NCBI GenBank assembly: GCA_014529385.2
Contig: CM043960.1
Location: 32,229,396 to 32,293,395 of the forward strand
Length of the DNA: 64,000 bases
Direction of reading: 5' to 3'
From: Adiantum capillus-veneris
Taxonomy: Eukaryota > Streptophyta > Polypodiopsida > Polypodiales > Pteridaceae
The notes below the pieces were generated by a model. It did not search any database. It saw nothing but the letters and a program-made list of their open reading frames with translations, and was not told where the DNA came from. The position numbers and the translations under genes are program-made. This document shows, one piece after another, positions 1 to 10,557 of the stretch; the first letter of the stretch is position 1; each line of letters starts with the position of its first letter.

Positions 1-186
1 ATCATCATCTTTAAATACCTCTTGCAGTTGTCCATTTGCTTCAATCATATACTTGATAATCTTTGCTCTTGTCAACCATACATGGTTCTCACTATAGCAC
101 TCTCTGTTGATCTATACAAGGCAATAGAAAGCAAGTTTTAGGAACAATAAAATGAGAAAAAATACAGCTGGCAAATATGAAATATG

Positions 187-1818
187 CTATACTTCTATAT
201 TCTGATTGTCATTGCAGTATATGAAGTCCAAGAGGAGCTTGGCATTTGTCACTACCCTCCATCCACATGAATGGCTTTCAGGCTGGATTGGAACCTGCAA
301 CTCATTACATGTATTTATGGGAAAAAATATTTGAGGATAATCCATTGAAGTGAACAAAGCATAAAGAATTCCAACCTTCACACCTGAAAATTGGATTTCA
401 GCCAGCATCTTTGGCATGGGTGGACAATTCTCTAGTGTCTCTATAAATCTTGTGGCAGCACTGTCCAAAATTCTTTATTAAAAGTATGTGCTTGAGGTTC
501 TGCTTGTGGTTTACAAAATGTGTCTGCTACTATACTGACAATTTTGCTTGACCATGTACTCCAGCAAGAGAATTGACAAAGTAGCATTTTCTTTTCACAA
601 TATCAATTGCAATTAAACTCCAATGTGAGCTATAAAAACAAGTCTCAGTTAGCCTTCTAACATGAATTAGTAAATTCTCTTCACAAGGTGTAGGTAGGAA
701 ACTTACCTCTCATGATAAGGAATCAAGAAAATTTCACAGATTTCCAAGTCCACATGAATCAACCACTTTGTGAGCTCTCTAATATTTGTCTCTGTCCTGA
801 GAAAGTGGGAGATAGAAGGGTCTAAAAATTCCACCTTTTGTTGAAGGTCTGGCTCATATGTATGCATCATTAACCTGGTACAAGATATTGTTATATAAAG
901 AGTTCTTGCTATAAACAAAAATACAGAGGAAAAAAAAAACAACCCGAGGCATGTAATAAGGAGTGGAGAATTCATCTCCTTGGTCCAGTCCTTGAGAATT
1001 TCCAAGGTCTCAGAGTCAAGTGAATTGTAATCCTCCCTAGGATCCTCCTCACTGAATAGAGAGACAATAAAACCAGTAGGATTGACACTCCTCAAGAGGG
1101 GCACTAGCTGAGGTTCCAACAGGTCAAGCTCCTTTCTCTCTGCAATTTCCTTGTCTTCCTTTGCTCTCTTTTTCCTTTCCTTTTCCTCTTCTTCAGTAAT
1201 ATCAACTACTACTTTAGGCTCCTTGGGCTTCCTCCATGGAGGAATGTTGAGAATATTAAAGGCCTTAATATCATGCATAGGGATAGGCTCCAACATTCTT
1301 GAAAACCTGTATCTCAGCCTCCTGAGAGTGATCATGTCTTTGTCCATCAAAGTAACCCTATGGGCATGAGCTGCACAGATATAGGCATCTTGGAAAAGCT
1401 CAATCATAAAGTCCTCAGAAGCCTCCTGGATACATGCCAATGCAGTTCTAGTCCACCTCATGTCAATCTTCTACTCCTCTGCAACTTGTCTGCATAGTCT
1501 TTGGAAGGGCAATTTGGGAATTGCAAGATTGATGGCCTTTATGGCCTTCCTTATCTCTCTTAGAAATTTGACCCCCTGCTTGAACTTTCTCTTTGTAAGG
1601 AGAGGCTTAAGCTGCAGTGGCTTGGAAGCTTTCTTGTGATGTGTAGTTTTTCTTTTGCTTGGTTGAGTGTCAGGTGTGCTTGGTTTAGGGTCCTTCCTCT
1701 GAGATGTGCTCTTCTTTGGTTTGGAAGTACCAGCTGAAGCTTTGCTAGGCTGAGCTTCTTCTACATCTTTGGATAGAGGCTTATCAACCTTCCTTGCAGT
1801 CTTCTTGGTCCTTGCCAT
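187..1818 (-). pseudogene. Histone H3-like protein with long C-terminal extension, interrupted by one stop codon
   Basis: Start is the ATG at 1818, giving MARTKKTARK, the H3 tail with K4 and K9 positions kept. The tail is about 37 residues longer than canonical H3. Residues 86-110 carry FLREIRK and LPFQRL, the H3 alpha-N/alpha-1 signature. A TAG at 1471-1473 interrupts the fold. In the same frame the fold resumes with IQEASEDF, CAAHAHRVTLM and KDM, matching H3 alpha-2 and alpha-3, until about 1285. Loop 1 has canonical H3 length, so this is not obviously CenH3. A charged extension of about 190 residues follows. An in-phase 69-nt stretch (943-875) looks like a GT-AG intron; if retained it encodes a hydrophobic run. 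A consensus donor GTAAGT at 706-701 implies another intron and a final exon around 468-187. The H3 fold is clear; the function of the extension and the intron borders are inferred. Confidence 0.8.
1471..1473 (-). other. In-frame TAG inside the histone fold
   Basis: The stop lies between QVAEE and the in-frame continuation KIDMRW, at the position of Phe78 of canonical H3. No frameshift is needed: the codons on both sides are in one frame. It is a nonsense mutation, a readthrough site or a sequencing error. Confidence 0.85.
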
Positions 1819-1919
1819 CTCCAAAAGGGATAGGAATGATTGTTACACAACAAACATTAGTAAAAAAAGTAAACGATGTATATTTAATTTTTATTATTAC
1901 TTTATCAAAGTAAACTCCT

Positions 1920-2700
1920 CCTTTTCGACATAGTGGCACACATTTCCATACGAAGTGGAACACATTGCGGTGACACCCCGTACGCGAAATCACAAAGGGA
2001 CCAATGTCCTCACACTTTCGATGATCGCGCACGGGGTGACGGAGTGCCAAGCGGTTCACAGAGGCACACATTGTATGCATGGTAAACTTCTCCTTGTGGA
2101 CATAGTGGCACACATTCTGGTACACATCGTAAACACATTGCGGTGACACTCCGTACACGAAATGACAAAGGGAGCACAGTCCTCACTCTAGTGGCACACA
2201 TTGCGGTACACATCGTAAACATGATCACACTTGTGGACATAGTGGAACACATTGCTTGGATACTCCGTACGCGAAATGACAAAGGGGGCAAAGTCTTCAC
2301 ACTTACGAATATCGCGCACGGGGTGACGGTCAAAGCGCTTGAAATTTTGGGTTGTGGAAGTGCGAGAACCGGGTAGAACCTCCTTCAAAATGCGCTTAGT
2401 TTGGGCTTTGAGGAGGTTTATATAGGGTGCTTTGCGCAAGTCCCTAGGCGCATACTAGCCGTTGGACCACACTTCGAGGCGGCAACCGATTTGCACACCC
2501 CTCGAGGCGGCGTTTTTGGCTATAAAAAGAACCTACCCAACCCGTTTTTTCGCTTATTGTCATTCACAAGGCTTCGAAATTAAGCCTCCAACCTTCCAAG
2601 CGACACACCGTGACACCCCGTGCGCGATTTTGGGAGCCGTCGACCTCTTCCTAGCAATAGGAAATCGCGTACCAAGTGTCACTCCGTGCGCGTAGTTAGT
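1920..2700. promoter_or_regulatory. Repeat-filled divergent promoter between the H3-like gene and the plus-strand gene
   Basis: A 17-bp motif close to TGACACYCCGTRCGCGA occurs forward at 1971, 2144, 2258, 2611 and 2677 and reversed at 2025-2040 and 2312-2327. Forward and reverse copies pair into two 70-bp units, 1971-2040 and 2258-2327, whose ends are inverted. A second unit built on GTGGACATAGTGG and CACATTGCGGTACACATCG recurs around 1928, 2096, 2190 and 2233. The region is CG-rich, unlike the AT-rich DNA around it, and lies between divergent start codons at 1818 and 2916. Either transcription-factor sites or transposase-binding sites are possible. Confidence 0.65.
2521..2529 (+). promoter_or_regulatory. 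TATA box (TATAAAAAG)
   Basis: A consensus TATA element follows a GC-rich stretch and lies about 395 bp before the ATG at 2916. A polypyrimidine tract ending in AG at 2892 suggests a 5' UTR intron between TATA and start codon. Confidence 0.5.
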
Positions 2701-2915
2701 GAGTGCCGAGTTTCTCTTAACCCCTCACAGTTCGCATAGCAAGTGACAAACTTAGCATGTGACAATTTTATGTAATTCTTTTTTTCTTGCGCTTAATTTG
2801 TGCGCTTAATTTTATGCTTTTAATTTGTTTGTAGACTTGATATAAAGAAGGGTGGTTAATGTCTTGATAGACTTCTCTTTTCTCTTTTTCAGCTGAGCAT
2901 TTGTGGATTGTCATA

Positions 2916-4410
2916 ATGGATACAGAGGATATACAAGAGACCGCTGATGACAGGCTGATGTCTTTTCTTTACAAAGTTAATGAACTTACAAGATTTCAAA
3001 GTGTTAAACAGATTTTTAATGCTGCCTTTGATCTTCAAGCACTTGTGGATGGCTTCTCTACACAAATTAGTGACTTGAAAGAGATATATATAGAATTGAT
3101 CAGAGATCACAGGCTTGACAATCTTGTTCATTTTGTTGATATATGCAAAGCAGGTAGCTTGTCAAGGACAGGTATTGCAAAGAAGTGGTCAAGCCTTCAT
3201 CCAGACTGGCAAAAGATCATAAAGCCTTGCAAATTTGATGGTAATATGCATTGCCAGTTGGTAGATTATGACCTTGGACTTATCATTTTCTTCAGTGTAC
3301 TCCCAACACCAGAGGGCAAAGAGATTCCAAAGCAGATTTCCCAGGCTGAGGAGGACCAGGAGAAAGAGGAGATAGAGATGGAGTTCCATGAAGAGGAAGA
3401 GAAGCTACAAAGCACTGAGATGCTGGACATTGCAAAATTTAAAGCAGAAAACATCACTAAAGTGGAGAATGTTGACATTGAGGATGAAGATGTTGATCCT
3501 TTGCATTGCACAGCAACATTTCCCACATACAAAGTTAACAAAAAGGAATATGTTTTGCTGAATGACATTCAACATCTTTTTGATCTAAGGGAAGATTATG
3601 CTTTGGCAGTTTTTGGTTGAGTGGGGATCTAATGACATAGGATTTATTGATTACTCACCTTGCCCATTAGCAGTCTTGGACACAGAGGCAGAAAATTTTA
3701 TTGACAGCTCAAGTGTTGGAAAGCATGTGCAGGACATTGTTCTGAGATATGAGCAACAGGGTGTACCTTCTGAAGAGGAGTTCAATGAGATCCAGAAAAG
3801 GCTTAAAATAGAGCATATGGGAGAGGAAAAGACCAGAGATTATGAAGTAAGGCCAACTAGATCCATTGATATATGGGAACCTGCCTTGTTTGAGGAGGAT
3901 GAGTCTCCTAAGGTATGTTAATGACCATTTTTCCCTGTCTTATTAATGTGCTGAACAATTAACCAAGACATATTTTTGCAAATTGAAATACTGGACACAG
4001 ACAAATTCCTTGGCAGGGGGAAGGGTTCCAGACCCTTAAATTTAGGAAGGAACCAGAGCTTGGGACACTTTATTGGGAAGCTCGACAAAGAGACTGTCAT
4101 TATATTCCATAACAAGTTTACAAGAGAACCATTGCTGCCAATGCTTGCAATTAAAGCACTTGCAAAGGTTGTTGGTTCATATCAGCTTCCTCCAGGGTTA
4201 GAGAAGTTAATATTGGTGGAAAAGGAGGAAGCCATCAGAATTTTTGGATTCTTCCCTGGCCTTACTGGTTCTAGAGCTGGTTATTTTGCAACAATGGCAT
4301 CCTATGTACTTGCCCACTCTGGGGACCTCAAGAGACAAATGATAGGCTACAATAAGCAGAAGTTTCTGAAGTTTAGGGGTGAAGTTGATGTACCTTCATC
4401 AAAAGACTGA
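2916..4410 (+). pseudogene. Unrecognised intron-containing gene, one frameshift
   Basis: ATG at 2916 (MDTEDIQETADDRL). The first block (to 3620) has a helical N-terminus, a Glu-rich stretch around residues 140-170 and an acidic EDEDVDP segment. At 3610-3614 a run of five T shifts the frame: the protein stops at 3618-3620, but the next frame continues at once with VEWGSNDIGFIDY and stays open. The exon ends at a strong donor (AAG|GTATGT, intron from 3913). A last block to TGA 4408-4410 contains GRGKGSRPLNLG and GYFATMASYVLAHSGDLK. The acceptor lies between about 3968 and 4024 and is unresolved. I do not recognise the family. It ends 6 nt from the stop of the convergent transposase-like gene, so it probably belongs to the same unit. 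Confidence 0.6.
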
Positions 4411-4416
4411 CTTTGC

Positions 4417-7151
4417 TCAAACCTGTACTTTGGCCCACTTTCTACCTTGTCTCTCTCTTGTAGCTAGCCATTGTAAGAATTTTTCATTTGCAGATGAACT
4501 ATTATATGAATTTTGTCTTTTCTGCTTGTTCCTGTGTAAGGCATTTGCTAAATCTGAGTTCAGTAGTGCTTTCTTTGTCATTTTTGATCTGGTTCTATGC
4601 CATATTTGTCTATAGAACCATTGGAAAACCTCAAGCAAGCTGTTTGCCTTCACTGCACCTCCTCCATGTCTTGTATGCTTGAAAAACTTGGTTCTTGCTT
4701 GATAATGGGATTTCTCCATGCCTTGTGTAGACCATATGGACAGTGAGCCCCATCTCTTTACAAACCAGGGAGTGTGATTGTAAATTATATGCTGGCAAAG
4801 TAAAAGTGTGTCAATAATTAGTAAGTATGAGATTAATCATATGCTTCCAAACTAAAAGTATGTACATATTAAAAAGGTCAGAAAATAAAGAAAAAACTTA
4901 CCATGTAATGTGTGAATTCCTGATCCCAAGCATCTTTCATTGCACTTCTGAAGTTATTGAGCACTTTCTTGAAATTTGGCAGATCATTTTTGCCCCAGGA
5001 TGTCTTATCACAGTAGGAAAATACTTTGTCTAGTGATTCCCATACCTCTGCCTTTTTGTTTCTTGATGTACCTTCAAGACCATGATCTTTGATGGCATTG
5101 TGGAGAGCTTTCCACTGGTTATACTTCACATTGGATGAACCCTTCTTGGCATTTACCTTTCCTAGTTTGCCATGAAACCCTAGGAAAGCTCTGGCCTTCA
5201 CACCACCAACAGATACCTTTCTAGGCACATTGTTTCCATTTGAAGACCTCTTCAGGTCTGTTTTAATCTTAACCTTACCACTGTGAAGGCCAATTTATGA
5301 TAAAACCCTTTCAATACATTTGATTGCAGCATCTCTAGCTGCTTTTGGCTGTAACTTCCAGGCAAACCCCACATACAGATGTACAATTTTCTCCACAATT
5401 CTGCAAAGAGCATGCAGAGTGCATATGTGGACATTAGCAAGTGGAATATTTAAAACTGCTTTGAAGTTTGGATCTTGAGTATGCCTATTGGGTGCTTTGT
5501 TCCAATTTGCAGGATTACATTCTTTTGCTGATGCCATACAATACAGACAAGGGCTCTTTGCCATAGCTCCTTTGGAGACATTGTACATACATTTAAGGGT
5601 TTTAAGGTCTCCTCCCATGTGCCATTCCACCCTGTAACTTCCAAACCCTTCAACTTCAAGCTCTTCCCCTAATTCTTGTGCATTAATGACTTCGGGTATT
5701 GTTGTTTGATGGAAAACCCAATCCAGAACATCAAAGTCTTCACTCTCTACTTCAAAAGCACCTAGCCACCAGACATTCTTCTCCGATTGCACGCTGAAGT
5801 ACTTGGTATCCTTCGGTTTCAATGCTCTGTTCATTAAAGTTATGGAAATCCTCTCAATTTTTCTGTTCTTAACAATCTCACATTCATCAAGCTTTATCAC
5901 AAAACTGACAACACCATTTGCTTCTGTATGCTCCAGCTCATAGAATCTGATCATTTCCTTCTGAAGTGTCTTCAAGTCAAGGAAAATATTATTGAACTCG
6001 TCAAATTGAAGATCCCTCTTTTTACCATGATAGGTACCATGAATGTGGTGAGGCTCACCCAACATCTCCATTATCCTCTCATTGATCTTTTTCCTTGCCT
6101 GCTGCACAATGAATGGCTTTGGAAGCAAAGAGGACCTGACCTTACATTGCTTTAACCTTGACTTCATATTTCTGAACAGCTTGCTATAACCATCTCTGCT
6201 AATGCCTACCTTCTCCATAGTATATTGCACATTCTCCTTGTCCAAGCAAGAGCTCTGCAAAAATCCCTCAATGCACTGCTCCTTTGCCTTTTTAAACTTC
6301 TTCTCTGTGAAAATCTTTTTGGCAACCTTGAGAGGTAAAACATCACAATAATGTTTAGCTCCCATTTCCATGTTTGATGCAGAGTTTGGTTGTAGCAAAG
6401 TCCTAAATCAAAAGGTACAAAATTAACTGATTGTTGTCCAAATGACACCAACAAAATAAACAAACTAAATTAAAGTTAACTGAATATTAATCATTTAATA
6501 AAGAACAATAGCATAATAACAATAACATAAGCATAATAATGTGGAGCAGAATCATAATACAACTTAACAAAAAGATTAACAACCTAACATAAGCAGAATC
6601 ATATAAAATAAGCATAAGCAGAATCATATAAAATAACAATACCTTGCTGCTCTGATTCTCCTGCTGCAACCTCCTCCACCACATCTCAAGGCTTCAATGT
6701 TCTTTAACTTCTTTTCTCTTTGTCTGTTTCCTAACATTGTATTCTTGCTTCTAGCTTGTTTGAGCTGAGTTTGTAGCTTTTCGTTGCTCTCTTTACATTC
6801 CTCAAGTTGTTGTTTAAGAGTATTTATCATTTGTTTAGTCAAATGATCTTCTAACTTAAGAATATCTCTCTCTGCCGCAAGACTCTGTGTATAACCCAGC
6901 AACCCTCTTTGACCATCACCCACAAATTTTATCAAAGATGAACAATTTGAGAATGGGGGAGTGCTCTTTGTCATTGGGTCCACTGGATACAATCTTCCAT
7001 CAGTCCAGAGATCAATGTGATTTTTTTGATCTTGCCGCATTGCTTCAAATATGGACGAGGACACCTCTGCACATTTGTTTCTCTTGCGCACTGGACAATA
7101 TTCTTCATTTAGCTCAATGTGTAGAGGGTATAAGCTTCTTCTCTTCCTCAT
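4417..7151 (-). pseudogene. Coiled-coil plus transposase-like protein, three exons, one stop codon
   Basis: ATG at 7151. Exon 1 (7151-6643) encodes a basic N-terminus and a long coiled coil (leucine/glutamate heptads, about residues 90-160). Donor CAAG|GTATTG and acceptor GATTTAG give a 240-nt intron 6642-6403 that preserves phase exactly. Exon 2 (6402-4902, donor ACATG|GTAAGT) encodes helical segments, an Asp in KLDECEI, then GGDLKTLKCMY, CLYC, IPLANVHICTLHALCRI and VEKIVHLY. This order (Asp, GGD, CxxC, HxCxxH) resembles RNase H-fold transposases with a zinc-binding insertion; catalytic residues are inferred. An in-frame TAA at 5295-5297 interrupts it; the frame then runs on through a basic C-terminal part. 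A phase-compatible acceptor at 4757-4756 leads to exon 3, open to TGA 4417-4419. About 780 codons in all. Confidence 0.6.
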
Positions 7152-7633
7152 GGAAGTCTGTTAACAGTATTTGTCAGAGATAGTACTATAGGAAAAAGCT
7201 GTGCAGATACGAGGAAGAAGACGACACAGAAAAGGTTTGTTTCAGCTTTTGGAAATTTTGAATTTTGGGCCAGAACTAACGTTTTCGTTAGTTTTGGAGG
7301 GAGTATTTTTTAGAATACGAAAGATCCTAGAAAGATTTGACAATGACATGTTTCGGTGGAGGTAAAAAGGACGCAAACTCACCTTTTTACAAACATTTCA
7401 CTATTTTTTAAATAAAGTATATATTCTCTCTCTACATATTCTTACAGGGCACAAAAGTGACCTCAAAATTCCCCTAATGGCGGTACATCTGGTGGTGTAT
7501 GGACTTACACGGGAGCAGGACAACCGGATGCACACGATCACAGCCAGCCAGTGGGCATCGGTTGAGAGTGATTTTTTCTTGCCTTTTGTAGTCTTTAGAC
7601 TAGGTTCCCTTGCTTAAAGGCACAGTCGCCTTT
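7152..7633. other. Upstream region of the transposase-like gene; no gene seen
   Basis: No supported ORF. The region holds a perfect 8-bp stem with a TTTT loop at 7274-7293 (AACTAACG/CGTTAGTT), which could be a protein-binding palindrome. I could not identify a terminal inverted repeat that would mark the element edge. Confidence 0.4.
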
Positions 7634-7930
7634 AAGTGGGAGGTTGTTGGGGTATAGGCACCTGTGCCTTGCCCGGCTGCCTAGAGTCGGGCGCCCACTG
7701 ACTTGTATACCTTATACATATCATAAGTGTATAGGGGGCTGCTCACTCTTTGAGTCTCCCCACCCATATATGTGTGTCATGTGTCTCCTTCTCTCTCTCA
7801 CTCTCCCTCTGTGGTGCTCACCAATCCCCTTCATACCTCTTGCTCTATTTGTTTGTATCTCCCTCCCATGAAGTTTGTGTTCAATTTCGAGAATGACATT
7901 GTGCTTCTAGGTAAAATCTCTAGGTGACAA
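7634..7930 (+). repeat. Copia 3' end remnant: polypurine tract plus LTR start
   Basis: AAGTGGGAGG at 7634-7643 is the same polypurine tract found before the 3' LTRs of the copia elements at 37.6 and 59.8 kb. It is followed by TGTTGGGG at 7645, the start typical of that LTR family. No coding part survives upstream and the distal LTR edge is not visible. Confidence 0.55.
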
Positions 7931-8263
7931 CGTCTCTCATGGTATTTTTAAGTTTTGGGCATGGCCCTCCTCTTGCTATCTTTGGTCGTATCTTGTTTTT
8001 TTCAAGTCTATTTAGAATTCTAAGAGTAGAACAGGATAAAGCTTCCCATTATGGAGCTATAGAGTGCATCATTTGTAAGTTTTAACATGCTAAAGTTAGG
8101 TTAATTATTAAGAAGAATTTTTTATCCAGCTACCCAATCATAGATTTGAGATCATGGATAGGTTTTATTAAGTCTTGTCTATCTTGGTTGTTAGTTTGGT
8201 TCCAATTAGAGCACTTTACCATAGTAGAATGCATTAATTTAGATTGTAGATGGTAGACTCGCT

Positions 8264-8492
8264 TTTTTGAATCATCTACCATACTTGAAGGATTACCAAC
8301 AGTGGATAAAAAATAACACAAGGAGTGACATAAAAAGAATTCTTTTATTTCATGATACGAAGAGAGCTTCATAAGCTCGGCTATTCAAATAAGTGATGAA
8401 GAAAGAACATCCCTTTCCCCCAAGAGAAGCACATCCACACTATTGGATTCAAACATTAGACTAGCTACGACATAATGCTGACCCTAATTCAT
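8264..8492 (-). repeat. Left arm of an inverted repeat (Ty3 protease-RT linker)
   Basis: The reverse complement of this segment matches 9464-9685, both covering the region between protease and reverse transcriptase of a Ty3 element. A third copy lies on the minus strand at about 33,530-33,775. Mismatches are frequent, so the duplication is old. Confidence 0.6.
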
Positions 8493-8999
8493 GCAACCAC
8501 TCCCTTATAGTGTCAAACTAGTTTGTAGTGCCTTGACTGCATTTGGAGTCCCGACGTAGATCAACAATACCACAAGAGAAATTAATACCTTGTAGAAAAT
8601 CCTTGTGCAAAACTTTGGCCAAAGTAACAACGAGCAACATCAAACAAGGAAATTGGTTGGCGTGCCAAAGTCAATCCAAAAACCAAGATAATTTTCCAAA
8701 TTGAATTTGATGTTGATGGTGGCTGAATATGACTTGTAATTGCCTTGCCAAATAACAACTTGAAGCCGTGCAAGATTTAGTGGCATGAATTTAATGCTTC
8801 ACGAGTGTGCCAAAATGCTCCGCTAAGACGCTTCAAATGCACGTGCATGTCACAGTCATAATAAATAAAATTTATGGTAGCCTCATCTAATTGGTTCAAA
8901 AAGCCCAAGGGAAAATAAAAAAAGAAAAAAAGGTTTAATTATGTTCTAATTTCTTGGGGAATTGGACATGGAGAAAAGGATTGTCCCAAGTGAAAATCC
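8493..8999. other. Spacer between the inverted arms; nothing recognised
   Basis: Both strands are full of stops and I see no motif. An A-rich run lies near 8915-8935. Confidence 0.4.
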
Positions 9000-9463
9000 G
9001 TTACCCAAGGCAAGAAGAAAATTGTGAACATGGTGCAGTTGCTTCCCCTAGAATCCTCTTCTCAATACTCAAAGGTGGAAGTAACACAAATAGAAGCGGT
9101 GCATGAGTACTATATTAGAGAGTTTATGTGGCAATCAATGTTTGGTTCATACGAGCTTGTGAGAATGCATGGGTCTATCAAGGGTCACAAGTTGAGAATC
9201 TAGGTAGATGATGGTGCATCTCAAAAATTTAATTAACTATATGCTAGTGTCTCAATCTGCCAACAGACCCCTAGTACCCATTGCTACAAGGTAGTTATGA
9301 TAAATGGCGAGGATGTCGACATGTGGGATACACAGGTAAAGGGGGTACCACTTGAGATTCAAAGGTATCAAAGGGTTAGGGTCATTGTAGCTATGATGTG
9401 GATTTTCAAGTCATGAATATGCATAGGGTAGATGTGGTGTTCAATCAAGAGTGGTTGCATGGG

Positions 9464-9685
9464 CTAGGGTCATCGTAGCTATGAGCATAATAGTCTAATG
9501 TTTGAATCCAATGGTGTGCACGTGCTGCTATTAGGGGAAAAGTATGTGCCTTCTTCACCAATTATTTGTACTACTGAACTTATGAATCTCTCTTGAGATA
9601 ATGAGATAGCCTTTTGTGTTTCTCCTTGTGTCATTTTTATCCAATGTTGGTAATCCTTCAAGTATGGTAGATGATTCCTCGATGT
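9464..9685 (+). repeat. Right arm of the inverted repeat with 8264-8492
   Basis: It contains the same landmarks as the left arm in opposite order, for example GTCTAATGTTTGAATCCAAT and GGTAATCCTTCAAGTATGG. It is the resident copy in the degenerate Ty3 element; the left arm appears to be the extra, inverted piece. Confidence 0.6.
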
Positions 9686-10557
9686 CGCATGCTTCTTTTC
9701 TTCTTCCTTCTCTTTCTACTTCCCTATCATCATAACAAGAAAATCCGCCCCATAGAATAAGTCATTCTGAGTCTATTGAGGTGGAATGTCAGCTTGCTAA
9801 CCACCTCAGTAGAGGGTTTATTCAACTTAGCTTTTTACCATAGGCATCACCCATGTTGATCGTGAAGAAAAAAGACGGTGTTGATTATTGAGGTTTGAAT
9901 ATGGTGAAAAAATATATGTTACCACGAGTGGATGAGTTATTTGACAAGCTCACCCATGCCCATATTTTTACCAAAATAAATTGCGTTCAGGGTATCACCA
10001 AGTGCGCATTTGTCTTCTTGATATACCTAAAACTACTTGTTGAACAAGGTTTGGATATTACAAGTTTTTGGTTATGCCTTTTGGCTTAACCAATGCGCCA
10101 ACTACTTTCATGACACTCATGGAAAATGTTTTGAAACCATATTTGACCAAGTATCTCATTGTTTTTCTTGATGACCTTTTAGTGTACGATGCATCTCAAG
10201 CAGAGCACTTACAACATTTGAGGCAGGTATTCGATATGCTATTGCAACACAAATTATATGTTAAGGAAACCAAGTGTAATTTTTAAAAAGAAGTTATTTG
10301 GGACAGGTAATCTCTATTGCCTAACTACATATAAATCAATCCAAAGTGGATGCTATCCAAAATTTTCCTCCAAAACTTTGGAAGAGCTCAAGCTTTTCTT
10401 AGGCTTCACAAGTTTTTATCGAAGGCTCGTTAAAAACTATGCCCAAATTTTTTATCATATGACTGATCAATTGAAAGCCAAGGGAAAAGAACATTGGGGG
10501 GAAGCTCAATAGCAAAGTTTTAATGCATTTAAGATTGAGCTAGCTATTGCACCCATT

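Noticed and set aside
1151-1369. 72-residue plus-strand ORF opposite the H3-like gene
   Set aside because: Antisense shadow of the charged extension of the H3-like protein.
1281-1818. Identification as the centromeric histone CenH3
   Set aside because: Loop 1 has canonical H3 length and the tail starts ARTK; CenH3 normally has a longer loop 1 and a diverged tail.
1471-1824. Start codon two residues upstream of the H3 tail (MEMARTK)
   Set aside because: The codon at 1824-1822 is TTG, not ATG; the first ATG is 1818 and gives the exact H3 N-terminus.
1920-2700. CRISPR-like array
   Set aside because: The repeats are irregularly spaced, occur in both orientations and sit in a eukaryotic divergent promoter.
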